Shown here: positions 34,514 through 46,600 of the stretch, one piece after another
Numbering within the stretch: position 1 is the first letter of the stretch
Layout: every line of letters starts with the position of its first letter
Source: Hyposmocoma kahamanoa
Lineage: Eukaryota > Arthropoda > Insecta > Lepidoptera > Cosmopterigidae
Direction of reading: 5' to 3'
Assembly (NCBI RefSeq): GCF_003589595.1
Contig: NW_020653993.1
Span: 7,041,876-7,105,875 of the forward strand
DNA length: 64,000 nucleotides
Program-made: the position numbers and the translations under genes
The notes under the pieces: model-generated
What the model was told of the DNA's origin: nothing
The model's database searches: none
What the model saw: only the letters and a program-made list of their open reading frames with translations

Positions 34514-35426
34514 TAGGTAGAAGGTAGAGCGCGGCGAGGGAATTTTCTTTATAGAGTCTTCGTTATAGCTTCATCGATACCATCGATGATTGCGCCAATG
34601 GCAAGTTAAGGGAACACACGGTTTTTTATTCAAAAATTGACCAGTGAATTTCGACAGAAGTCACTGATGAAGTCTACAACAGAGTCAGCGATTGTCCGTC
34701 AAATCCGCAAATCATCGCTTAGCAGACAACACCGCGAGGAAATTTGGCAATTTTTACTTTTGAATGTTACTCAAGTCGAAATAAAACGTAAATATCAATA
34801 AAAATTTAACAACCAACTCATATACAATTATGTGTTATCCATAAATAGATCACTAATTACCAATAATAGATTAGAAAATTTTATGTGCAATAATATTAGT
34901 GCAGTTATTCACTTTCCTTTAAAATTACTCCAAATTGCTTGTGCTGTGTTGTTTGCTAAGAGACGAAATGTCAAAATTAATTGACAAACCAATGATATTT
35001 TTTTAAATCGCTATAATTTATATTATTTTTACAACTAAGGCACCGCCAACAAGCAAAAAGAAGTTGACAAATGGTTTATTTCCATTCCCACTTTCACTAT
35101 TAAAAAAGGAGTGAACATATTAACTAACGAATAACTCGTGTGTTTAAGTCGAATTTTGAAATCCTACATACGAGTTTAACGACAATGATGCAAACGAAGG
35201 TATTTGTTAGCCGCCGCCGCCCGCACTCGTACCCGTACTGAGTGACCGGGCACTCAGGGCTTTGCCGGACAGTTTCCGTCGAGTCACCGCCGCGGACACT
35301 CATGATTACGGATCAAGGACTGGTTCGAAACGTGACTTTAATATGCGAGTTATCCGTTAGTTTAGTTAAAATGTCCGAATCTCATGATAATTTTTTGATG
35401 GGATGGACGAAAGCAGCTTGACAAAA

Positions 35427-36399
35427 CTGCCGTCCACTAACTAAAACGCGGCTATAGGCCCATTTAGATGGAGAGACTTTATCACACGCTTCGTGACGAA
35501 AATACGTACGCGATTATCGTAAGCAATAATCGCCATAAGATTATCGTAAAATAATGGTTACATTCAGGCAAGAAATAAAATCTCGCCTACGATTATGTCA
35601 TACGAGATTCGCAAGCAACTTAATCGCCTCCTCGACAGAGAAATATGTAGTAAGGAGATTCTTGCTTACGAGTTTTCAACTTGTCTAAACACGATCTCGT
35701 ATGGCATTTTTTCAAGTTCATATGATTATCGTACAAATCGGTTCGAGCCGTTTTGAGTGCGAGAATTGCCATTCGAGTTCAGTGATTACTGCGGTATTGA
35801 CTATGGACAATGACATAAATATACATTTTTTTATTTTTTTTTGTCTTCTTCAAATTTTGTAACATTTCTTAATCCAAAACTTTTTTTTCGTTCTAGTTTC
35901 ATTAATTCTTGTCTTAGAAAAGCAGTGATAATCAAAACACCCTCGCGCACTGCACCCGTGTAGAAAAGGCTGGCACAGAAACTCGAAATACGGTTTTTGC
36001 TTTCGAGTTCTGTTTACACGGAGACGTTCAATATTCAAAGGCGAGGCGATTATCGCTCACGTGGACGGTCGATAATCGCGATTGTTTAGACGAGGAAACT
36101 ATGTTTGTATTCTTTCGATAATCGTATCTTCGAGACGATAAACTCTCTCCATCTAAATGGGCCTTTACCGACAAATGGTTCAAATATCCGGTAGCAAAAA
36201 AATAGAGCACAAAATTCTCTTTTAAAAATAGTTAAAATTAGTTAACGTGCTCGACTTATCGGAACTTACCCTAACGTTGCGTAGCTGAATAAAATATAAT
36301 TGAACAATTTCAATATTTTAAAACTGGGTTATGGTTTTTTTTACGCTATGTAAAAAAAAATTTTTGTCAGTTAGCCGCATTTTAGTTATGGGACGACAG
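35427..36399. mobile_element. CTAACTAAAAC TIR family, copy split by a 707-bp element
   Basis: The ends CTGCCGTCCACTAACTAAAA and the reverse-complement-like CATTTTAGTTATGGGACGAC flank about 266 bp of own sequence. A possible AAAA duplication lies at 35423-35426 and 36400-36403. The interior matches 33811-33949, except that 35457-36163 has been inserted. Confidence 0.65.
35457..36163. mobile_element. 707-bp TIR element nested in another TIR element
   Basis: Inverted ends GGCCCATTTAGATGGAGAGA, extended to about 26 bp by TTTATC. The interior has many CGATTATCG-type motifs and no coding frame. The host element is intact on both sides, so the boundaries are well defined. No clear target duplication is left. 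Confidence 0.75.
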
Positions 36400-37522
36400 A
36401 AAACCTTTCACCATCATGGCAAAAGCATTACAGTGTATGTCATTGACACATTAAGAAGAAAATCTATACCGATAGCGGTTAACGACTGCAGTTATTCACA
36501 TTACTCGCATTTACAAAAGGCCAGTACCCGATTGTGCCTTACTGGTAAGCGGGAGAGAGCGCAATATCGCTGTCCCGTTCCTATGTCCTTTTATCTTCAC
36601 CCTCTCCACCGCCCTGTTAATAAGGCGCGGGCCATCTTAAACAGTCACCCAACTAAAATTCCAATCGCGGTGATTTTTACAATCGTGCCTGATGTATTAA
36701 AGTTCTTCTGTATCTCTTTTTATAAATACCTACATTTATTATTTAAGTAAACAAAAAATGTCAATTAGTTGAAGATTTAATTCATTGACAAAAATAACGG
36801 ACGCATGTTAATATGTAATATATTTGCAAATTTGGCGTACAACTTTATTAATCCACGCCGATCTACCTGGTTTTACAGCACAAAAGACATACGAGAAACT
36901 ACACCTGTAGATGTAGTGCAGGGCTTCTTATTGGTTTGAAACAGAACTGTTCACAAAGGTTTACATTGAATGTCAAATTCGGCATGAAAATAGTTTTGAA
37001 ACCGGTTATAATAAAAACCATTTATTTCAAATAATTGCATCGAAATAGTTAGATATTGCGCGGCAAGTAGCTGAAGACGGTTCAGCGCCGCCTTTGCTCA
37101 CTATTGGTCTAAATTTTTATCAGTTAATATTTAAATAATACGTTTTAATAGCTCTGTACGGAACCAGTTAATAAAATATCGGTTAATGAAAACCGAAACT
37201 ATGTATGTATTAGAGCAGAACCAATTCGAAAATTATGCCGGTTCCCAAGCTCTACTAACTACACATGACTTTTAAGTAAATAAAAATTGTCCAGTGTAAA
37301 TAGAAGATAATATAGAATGGCAACCTAAATACAGAGAAACCGCTTTTGTCGAAACACTTTTGGTAAGTAATTTACAAAATACTTGACTATCATACAACAA
37401 AGTATTGTTACATAATACGTAATATGGTATCAGTTATAAAGGCAGTAGTGTATTGAATTATTGAAGTTGTACCGCGTGAAGTTTTACATATTAATAGGCA
37501 TGGGCATACTAAAACGGAACTA

Positions 37523-37639
37523 TCACTTCTTGTCCTGTGCCGGCGGCGGCTGCTGCGCGTTAGCGTTGTAGTTCTGGTAGTACTGCGCCCACGCCTGCGC
37601 GTCGGCTGGCGTGCCGCCAGCTTGCCCTTGTTGGTATTG
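37523..37639 (-). CDS. HNRNPU-like terminal exon with stop
   Basis: Acceptor CTTTGCAG. It encodes QYQQGQAGGTPADAQAWAQY then YQNYNANAQQPPPAQDKK and TGA at 37523-37525. A minus-strand AATAAA near 37020 could be the poly(A) signal, but this is weak. Confidence 0.86.
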   Translation of the reverse strand, partial: QYQQGQAGGTPADAQAWAQYYQNYNANAQQPPPAQDKK

Positions 37640-40600
37640 CTGCAAAGACAATATTCATTCATTACCGGACTACTATTCAAGTTGAAGTGGACTGGTCATG
37701 TCTGCCGCATGTCAAGTGAATTGTTGTGGGCCAAGATAACCATGGTGTGGAACCTTGAGTAGTGACTCAAAAAAGACGCGGTAGACCACGACGGCGATGG
37801 CAGGATGACTGAAACTCCTTTTTAAAGAACTGGCCAGATGCTCGCAATGGGAAAAGAGGGGAGAGGTCTTTGCTCAGCAGTAGGATGGCAGAGGCTTTTA
37901 ATTACATATATAATTATCATAAAACAAAATTCCATTGTTCTCACTGTCAATATTATTGTCCATTTTATTACAATACATGCGAATAAATCAATAAAATACT
38001 TGGAAAAACATTTGTTTTGACATTTGATGTACTTTACTTTGACAACCGTATCATGGACCTCATGGTACTGCGAAATGGACACGGTTGGCATATAAGATGA
38101 CGTTACGTATTTTCGATTCCCGTGTTTGACACAGACCACTGTAATGCTATCTCTTTTGGCTTAAGACGACACGCAAGAGTTAAAGACAATAACATGTTTA
38201 TGTTTTCAATGTCGAAATGTATCATATACATATAAGTCTGATTTCTATGTCAACATAACATGTCCTTTAGTTTCCATAGTCTAAGGTTGTGTGACATGCG
38301 TGAGAAATGTTTTTATTTGATTTCGCCAGTCGTAACATGCGCGTCCTGAACACATCATAGAGAGCCTATGACATGTGTATAGATAAATACACTGCTACAG
38401 TTGTACATAATTAGGCATTAAAACACCATTTTATGCCTTTCATTATGTAACAGTCACATAAAACTACTATAAAGGGACACTTTTAAAATGTCACTTTTTA
38501 TAATATTGACTATAAGAAAAAAATACTAACCCCAGGCCAGCCCTGCTGCTGTTGTTGCCACTGCTGCCACTGATACCACTGCTGTGCAGTGTAGTTGGCG
38601 GGCCACTGCTGCGCCTGCTGCTGCTGTGGCTGCTGCTGACCGCCCTTGCCCCCGGCGTTGGCGCCGCCATGCGCGCCCTGTTGCTGCCACTGCGGCCAGT
38701 TGCCCCAGTTGCCCCAACCTTTACACGACGTTACAATATTCAATTACCTTATTATTATTGCGTACATCATAAAGATAGATAAATAACACATTTACTTGTT
38801 GAATCACTGTACATTACAAACAAGCTATGACATGGACACAATGCTAGGAGATAAAAAATAATTTTTATTTCAAAATAAGGAACCGTCTTCAAACTTTACT
38901 TATATTTTATATGTAAGCAAACTAAAACTAAAAAGTTAACAATAGATTGCAGGAAAGTGAACGAAACCGGATTCATCCCCTAGTTTGCCACCCTTAGAGG
39001 TGGAATATTTTCTTCAAATAAATAAAGGGAATTGACTGAGTGACGCCCTCTCTCCATCAAAAAAAAGAATCATCAAAATCGGTTTATGAATACCGGAGTA
39101 ATTGCGTAACATGCACGCACGCACGCTCGATGATAACAGATGATAGATGTTAACAACCTCGGTTCATCTTTATGGATTTTTTTTTTTCAATTAGTGCTTT
39201 CTGATTGGTTAGATTCATATAGATTATAATTGTTACTTATTTATCCTTGCTAATATTATAAATGTGAAAGTAACTCTGTCTGTTACATTTCCACGCCTAA
39301 ACCGCTAAACCAAAATTGATGAATTCTAGTATAGAGATAGATGGGACCTAGGAGAAGGACATGGGCTACTTTCTTGTCACAAAAAAATAAATCCTAAAGG
39401 AGGTGAAATAGGGGATAAAACTTTATATGGAGAACCAATCACCACCAATTTAACTGCCTCTGTGGTCGAACGGTTACCATGCCGGACTACCACGCAGAGG
39501 TCCCAGGTTGGATTCCCGGGCCGGGAGAAGTATTTGTATGGCCTACATTTATTTCTATCGTGAGTTTGGGTGTAATTTTTTAAATTGTGGTTGTCTAAGT
39601 GTGTGTCCATGACACCCGCGACACAGCGTTTCCCTAGTGCGGGGCTATGTTGAGTGTGTGCGTTATTGTTATTATTATTATAATTAAAACTATGAAATGT
39701 AGTATACTACAGTAGGTTACTCGAAGTACTTCTTCTTCTTAGCTTGTCAGAACACTCAGCGACTGACACAGCATTATCAGTGGCGTTGTACAGGTCCTCG
39801 CGTGTGAAGGTGTAGGGACAAAGGCGTACCATTGTCTGGGTGTTACTCCACGTGTGCATGCTCTACTTGCTTCGGCCGACTTGGGTTCGCAATCTATTTA
39901 GATACTTCAAAGTGTGCCAAGGTACAGCAGCGTTATGAGTGATGACATGGGGTATCTCTCCTTCCAGAGATTTATACGGACTTGGTTCAGTCCAGACGGA
40001 ATACTTCTTTAATGAAGCTATGGCGACTCTTTAGCCTCTGGATTACCGGCACGTGATAGTGTAAGGGGTGCCGCGGGTCAGTCTCTTTTTCATCGGATCA
40101 GTCTGTCAAAGTGCTTATTCTACGCAGACGAAGTCGCGGACACCAGCTAGTTTACCATATAAAACATACTACACAACAATGTTTTAGTCGCATTTTAATT
40201 CACTAAGATTCGTCACGCACTCCACCCACATGCCCAAACACCTGCACGAAAGGAGATCTCAACAAGGCCACTGACAGCGCAATCAAGATTTGAAATATGA
40301 AACGTCTACTCTATTCAAGAACATGAAACCAACTTTATGCTATCATTAACTAAAATAGGCGGCTATTCTAGAAAGTCATTAATATTTTGATACTACGTGT
40401 CATACGAAATATTTGTAAACAGAATAATCAAATTTATTAACCTTGGTTGTTCCAATTACCCCAGCCGCCCCATCCGCTGGCCCACTGGTTCCAGCCCTGT
40501 TGTTGTTGGTTTGGCGGATTTGGACCGTCCTGTTAAATATTACATATTTATTTAAAATAACAGTTTTAAAAATACAAGTCTAAGGAGTGTTCAGGACATT

Positions 40601-43600
40601 GTACGCCACGGGCCGATACGGCTTGGAGACAGCCGTATCGGGCCATCGTGGCGTACAATGTTTCATACGTTTTCTAAGGTATGTGAATTTTCTTCGTCAT
40701 GCAGGTTTCACCATGAAGTTTTCCTTTACCGTTAACAAGAAGTGTTACTACTAAATACGTTGGCTAAATTTGAAAACGCTGTTTTCGTTTTACTTTTCAA
40801 GCACAATATCGGGCAATTAAATCTTTTATATAAATTGTCATATAATTATTGACCGTACCCGCACGACGTACCATCCCTTTCCTGTACGTCTGGCGCAAAC
40901 CTGGACGGCAATTGGCGAGTACCTTATGCCAATTGGTAAATTCTTTCACCACGATGGCAAGCATTAAAATGTAGAACATCGTTTGTTGCAATCACGGTAT
41001 ATACAGTTGTTAAGGTCAATTGTAAGAACTATATAACACGATTGCAATAAATGATATTCTATTCTGCAATTTAATGCTCCTTATCCTATTAAAAGGATTT
41101 ACCAATCGGCGTAAGTACTTGCCAGGGTGTAGCAAATTGTGCTTAAAACTAGTTTATAAGACATCAATACGATAAGAAGATATAATAATTATTTCTATAG
41201 TTAATTTCACGTAGCAAGATTCCGGTAACGTTTGAGATTTGAAGTTTCTAGAAATGAGGTAGTGTAAAATCGAATGAAAAAATTTGAGGAGCTGAATACC
41301 AAAAAATTGTAATGGCAGTGGAATAGTATCTCGATGGTATTTAGTATACCACCAAAAATAATGACGAAATAAGGGTTATCCATTCCTGGCAACTCGTTAG
41401 GCAAATGGGCCTTATATCCCTTTTAAATATCAACTCTCGTTAGCACTGAAATCACAAATTAGAAAGCTGAAACAGTACAACGCCAACAACTGACCTGTGT
41501 GTACGTCTCCGCATATTCCAAAAATATTCTAATATTTATTGTAATAAAGATAATATATCTAACTATAGGCTGTTCCGTTCGGTGGTGTGGGAAAAAAGCA
41601 AAAATCTAATTACAAAACAAAGGGAATCGCATTTCATCGGTAATTAAATGTTAAATATGTAATGTTTAAATTTTCATCCATTATAGCAAAGCTCAAGTTC
41701 AAGTGGTCGATTTCAAGTGAAACAATTGACGACACCCGTCAATTGTTGCGAATTCGAGCTGGCCAATCGGAGCGCAGTTGTCACCGTAATGATTTGGTAG
41801 AATAGTTTTCAAACAAATAAAATAACATTTCGTCTCTAGTTCTGGTTATATACTTGATGCTCGATGGCTATAGCCACTGACCTAGTCTTAACTTTACCCA
41901 AATACACTATTAAGATGATATATATTAGCAGACTTGAGGGTCAGCTCAGTATAATTGCGAATGGATATCTACATACCTTCGGATTCCTATTTGGTCCACC
42001 CGGTCCGCCGTGGTTCCTGTTCTGCATGCCACCACGATTGTTTTGCTGTAATTGGCCACCGCGTTGCCATGACCCAGTTCCGCCGCCACCTGTACAACAA
42101 TCATCGTACAGGACCGAATGGATAGTCACGCTGAATAGGGCTTGCAGAACCGGTCCGGTTCCAAAAAAAATTAATTCCGATTCTGAGCTTTTATTTTCTC
42201 AATACAGTCTACTTTCAATAATTACAAAAAAAAGCATTGTTTGTAAGCTATTGAGATTTGTTTCTGTGATCATATTATACGACCAAATTTGTAAATATGA
42301 TCACTTAATATGATCACAGTGACAAAAACTGTGCCTATCTATGATTGAGCTGGCTTCCGCTACCTCATAGGTATGCTTCGTTGAATATCGGTACTATTTA
42401 TTATTCTCACAAACACAACTTGCAATGCAATTCGTATAAATGCACGCTAATTTACACGAATTGCATTAAATTATTAGTAATTACAATAATATTGCTTCAC
42501 GTATACAAGTTGAAACAAAATAATCGCAAAAGTAATTGACCGTGCCCGCATGAGCAATACAAATTAAAACAATTCTATTAGCTTAAGTTGTTTATCATTA
42601 TCAGCACAATGGCCAATGCAACTCTAATGTGTGGGATCAGTTATCTGCAAAATGATTCCTTGTAGACTAACCTGGTCCCGGAGGAGGCCTCTTATCATTG
42701 TTAGGCGGAGGTCCCCTGTTGTTAGGCCTGTTGTCGTTCTGGTTAAAGCGGCCTCTGTCGCCAGGCGGGCCCCCCTGTGGTCCACGACCGGGGGGGCCAC
42801 CGGGCGGGCGGTCGGGCCTAGCGCCGCCGCCGCGACCCCCGCGGAAGCTGTTGTCGCGGTCGCGGCCACCGCCGTAGTCGTTGCTGTGAGGAAAAAATTA
42901 TTTAGTCAGGCTAGTTTCAGAGCAGTGCGGATTTATCTGCGGACACTTGTGGCGTTATAACATCATTTTACAGTGACGCAGATTGTTCTGTACGGAACAC
43001 GCTCCGCGTGAACTCCGCACAAGCCCGTGCGTTCATTGTAGGTGTTAATTGTCTTCCGTAAATATCCGTACTAAATTAAATACTCGATTCAGAGCACTGC
43101 GGATTCTACGCATGTGGATGGGATGCAGGCGGACAGTCCGTACGGACTGTACGCATAGCTGTGAAACCAGCCTCATTAATACAAGTATCATATTCGTAAT
43201 AAGCGACACGGCTGTTCATAACAGTTGCAGCGCCAATCAGAGCTTTAAATCGCAAAGATAATAGGGGCGCCGCCACTGCGCCCGTCACCCAGAGACATAA
43301 AAATGGCAAATCCCGTGTGCCTGTAGTCACACCAGCACCCCTACCCTTCTAAAGCGGAACGCAGTACTGTTCACATTATGCTTGGTGACAGAAATAGGTA
43401 TGGTGGCAGTGTTTCCCTGGATGGACTCTTTCACAAAGAGCTCTACTACTACTAAACTAACTATTATAGTACTTCATCATTAGCGAGAGGTGTCGAGAAG
43501 CAACCGTTCGCCCACCACGCTACCATCGCCCATAATAATATGGTATATATAGTGATTTGTCTCTCCTACAATAGATATCTCCTAATATAACGTAGCGTAA

Positions 43601-46600
43601 ATGTATGGGTGTCGCCGCTGGAGCAGCTGCAATAGTGTCCAGTATATACGGCGACCACAGTACTTACGATATCTATTTTATTTAAACATGTTTTGAAATT
43701 AATACATTTCCGTTATGAAATATATTTCGTGTCCTGAAAAATTGTCTAAAAATTGTATGGCAAAAAAAGAGACGTCAGCGCCATCTATTGATTAACGACG
43801 TCCATCTTCTTGGACATACAAAGTAAAATGTAGATAGAGATATATCTTACATATAAATATATCTCATACAGTTTACATGTTTAAGATTACACTTATGGTT
43901 CAGCGTGTTGCGCCAGTAACTGGCATACAAATGTTAATAGCAAATATTATACATTGTTCGCATTTATTACATATAGTCATATTACTTATACATATAATTA
44001 AAATCATATCGTATTATCTTATAAAATTAAATTTTGTTCATTAAATAATATAATTAGAGAAAAATTGTGATTTATTAATAAAAAAAAAGAAGAACGCACG
44101 TCAAAGCAATAAATATGTAGAGTGTCGCAGGTTTCAAAATGTAAATGTCAAAAAGTCATTTACATTACAAAAACAATTTGTCACAAGCTTAGAGGATGGA
44201 AAAAAAATAAAAGAAAGGAGCTGCCCTAACTACAGAATCAACGTGCATATAAGCAAAATTTGAAAGTTACAAATGGCGGGTTTGTTTAGTGTTGTACATA
44301 ATCTATCGTATATTTTTTTTAACGCACACACTCAACATTGCCCTACCTATACCTACTTTACTGGTATATAACATTACATAGTATTAATTGTACTTACTAA
44401 ATAAAATATAAAAATTATTTTAAGAGGTACGCCTTTAACCTACATTTTAGTATATATAACGTCTTTTAACTAACTGTCAAATACAATTCTATTCAGGTTT
44501 CTGCGGGTTAGTATTCCCGTTAATTCCCGGGCTTTCTTAAGCAAATGAATCTATCAAGCCAATTTAACACAGAAATAATGGAAGTGGTTGTAAAAATCAA
44601 TTATCAGAAATCAACAATTATCATGTACTAGCTTTTCCCCACGACTTCGTCATATATATTTCGACGAAATATTCAAGTATGAAGCAAATCGCACCACGCG
44701 TTAAAATTACCATACAAACTTTACTACCCCATTTCGCCGCATTTTTGAAAAACTGTCATGCCATTTTTTTACCATTTTTATTGTAAAATATTGATGCAAA
44801 GTTTCGTCTTTGTAATTTCAAGGAATATTATTTTTCATGCAAACGTTAAAATAGTCATTTTTAATCATTGACTTACAAATAAATGGACGACGGGTCTAAT
44901 ACAAAAACCACGAAAAAAATGTCCCAAGTCAACCTATTCGAAATTTAAATTGTAATGTCTTCGCAGTATCGCGCTGTCAGTAGAACAAAATGAAGACTAA
45001 AGCGGAGTGTCGCGCTCTGTATACGATTTTAGCGCCTTAGAAGTGCGGACACTTTTTAGCGCGGACCCGACGTCCATATAATTGTAAGTCAATGTTTTTA
45101 ATAGTTAGAGTTGTCATTGGGAAAAATCAGAAACGAGTGGATAATTTTGTTTTCAGGAATAACTAATAAATGAGTCTTTTTTAATCTAAATTGAACATAA
45201 ATTACCAATAAACCTAATGATGGAATAGCATTGTCATGTAATCTAGTTACATTCAAAGTTCTGTTAAAATTTGACTCTTCAAAATTAAGCGAACTAATAA
45301 AGATGGTCTTTGATCCAACGTTTATATTCGGCAGTCCTATGATTTCCAACCATTCTCCCTTCCTTTTTTCATTTGTAGGAAAATTTGAAATAATAAAAAT
45401 AATAATAATCAAACAATAAAAACCTCGTAGGGAATTGTTTTAATAACAGAATATCGATATTATGTATGCTTACAAGATCAACACTATCTCAAAATAATCG
45501 TTAACAACAATCATCAAAATATACAAACAAACAGGCAATCTAAAGTGACAAAAGCAAAATTTGGCAAGATTTATAAATAAACTACTTAAATAAGTCTAAT
45601 TACATGAAATATTTGGGCTATTGTGTGATTTATAGACAAAAAATAACACATGCCTGTGCAATGTAACATTCGATTGATTTGCACTTTTTCTAAAGCCAAA
45701 TCCCTTAATGCTGCAGCGTAGCATTTTTAGTAATACCTAATTGTTCTCACTGTCAATATTTTTGTCTAATTTAATTATAAAACACGCGAATAATTCAATA
45801 ATACATTTGGAAAAACATTTGTTTTGACATTTGATGTACTTCCCATTGACAACGGTACCATGTACCTCATGTACTGCGAAATGGACACGGTTGGCATTTA
45901 AGATGACTTTACGTATTTTGGATTCCCATGTTTGACACAGACCAATGTAATGCTATCTCTTTTGGCTTAAGACGGCACGTAATAGTTAAACAAAGACAAT
46001 AACATGTTTATGTTTTCGACGTCGAAATGCATCATATACATACAACGTCTGATTTATATATGTCACCGTAACATGTCCTTTAGTTTCCATAGTCTAAGGT
46101 CACAAGCCATTCAAATAGTATTTTCTTAAATCTAGACGTAGGTAACATTTTTATATCGTCAGGTAATGCATTATATAATTTTACGCACATGTTATAGCAA
46201 TTCCTTTGAAAACATGTAGTAGTGTGTATATGTCGGGCCAAACGATAGGGATATCGAATTAAAAAAGGAACATTTTTAAAAGTAAATAAATAACTATGTT
46301 TTTTGGAATACATACACGTAGTGATTAGATCGTGGCTTGGGCTGTAGTTTCGATGCGGGCCCAATACGGATTGCGAACTTCACATGCATCATGAAAATGC
46401 TTTGCAGGTATGTGCAGGTTTCCTCACAATGTTTTCATTCACCGAAAAGCTGGTAAACTAGACTTTAAATTTTGCACATAAATTCCGAAAAATTCAGAGA
46501 TGTAATTCATGATTTGAACCCACGAACTTCTTGTTTAGAGGCCGTAGGTCAAACCATAAGGCTACCGTATCGTACCTAGGTATATCTGGCGTGCCAAATA

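Noticed and set aside
36331..36750. 139-codon plus-strand open frame
   Set aside because: It overlaps the end of a TIR element, has no recognisable domain and lacks clear splice context.
38552..38782. Plus-strand Leu-rich open frame opposite the Trp/Gln exon
   Set aside because: It is the complement of CAG/TGG-rich codons; the minus frame is confirmed by splice sites and family similarity.
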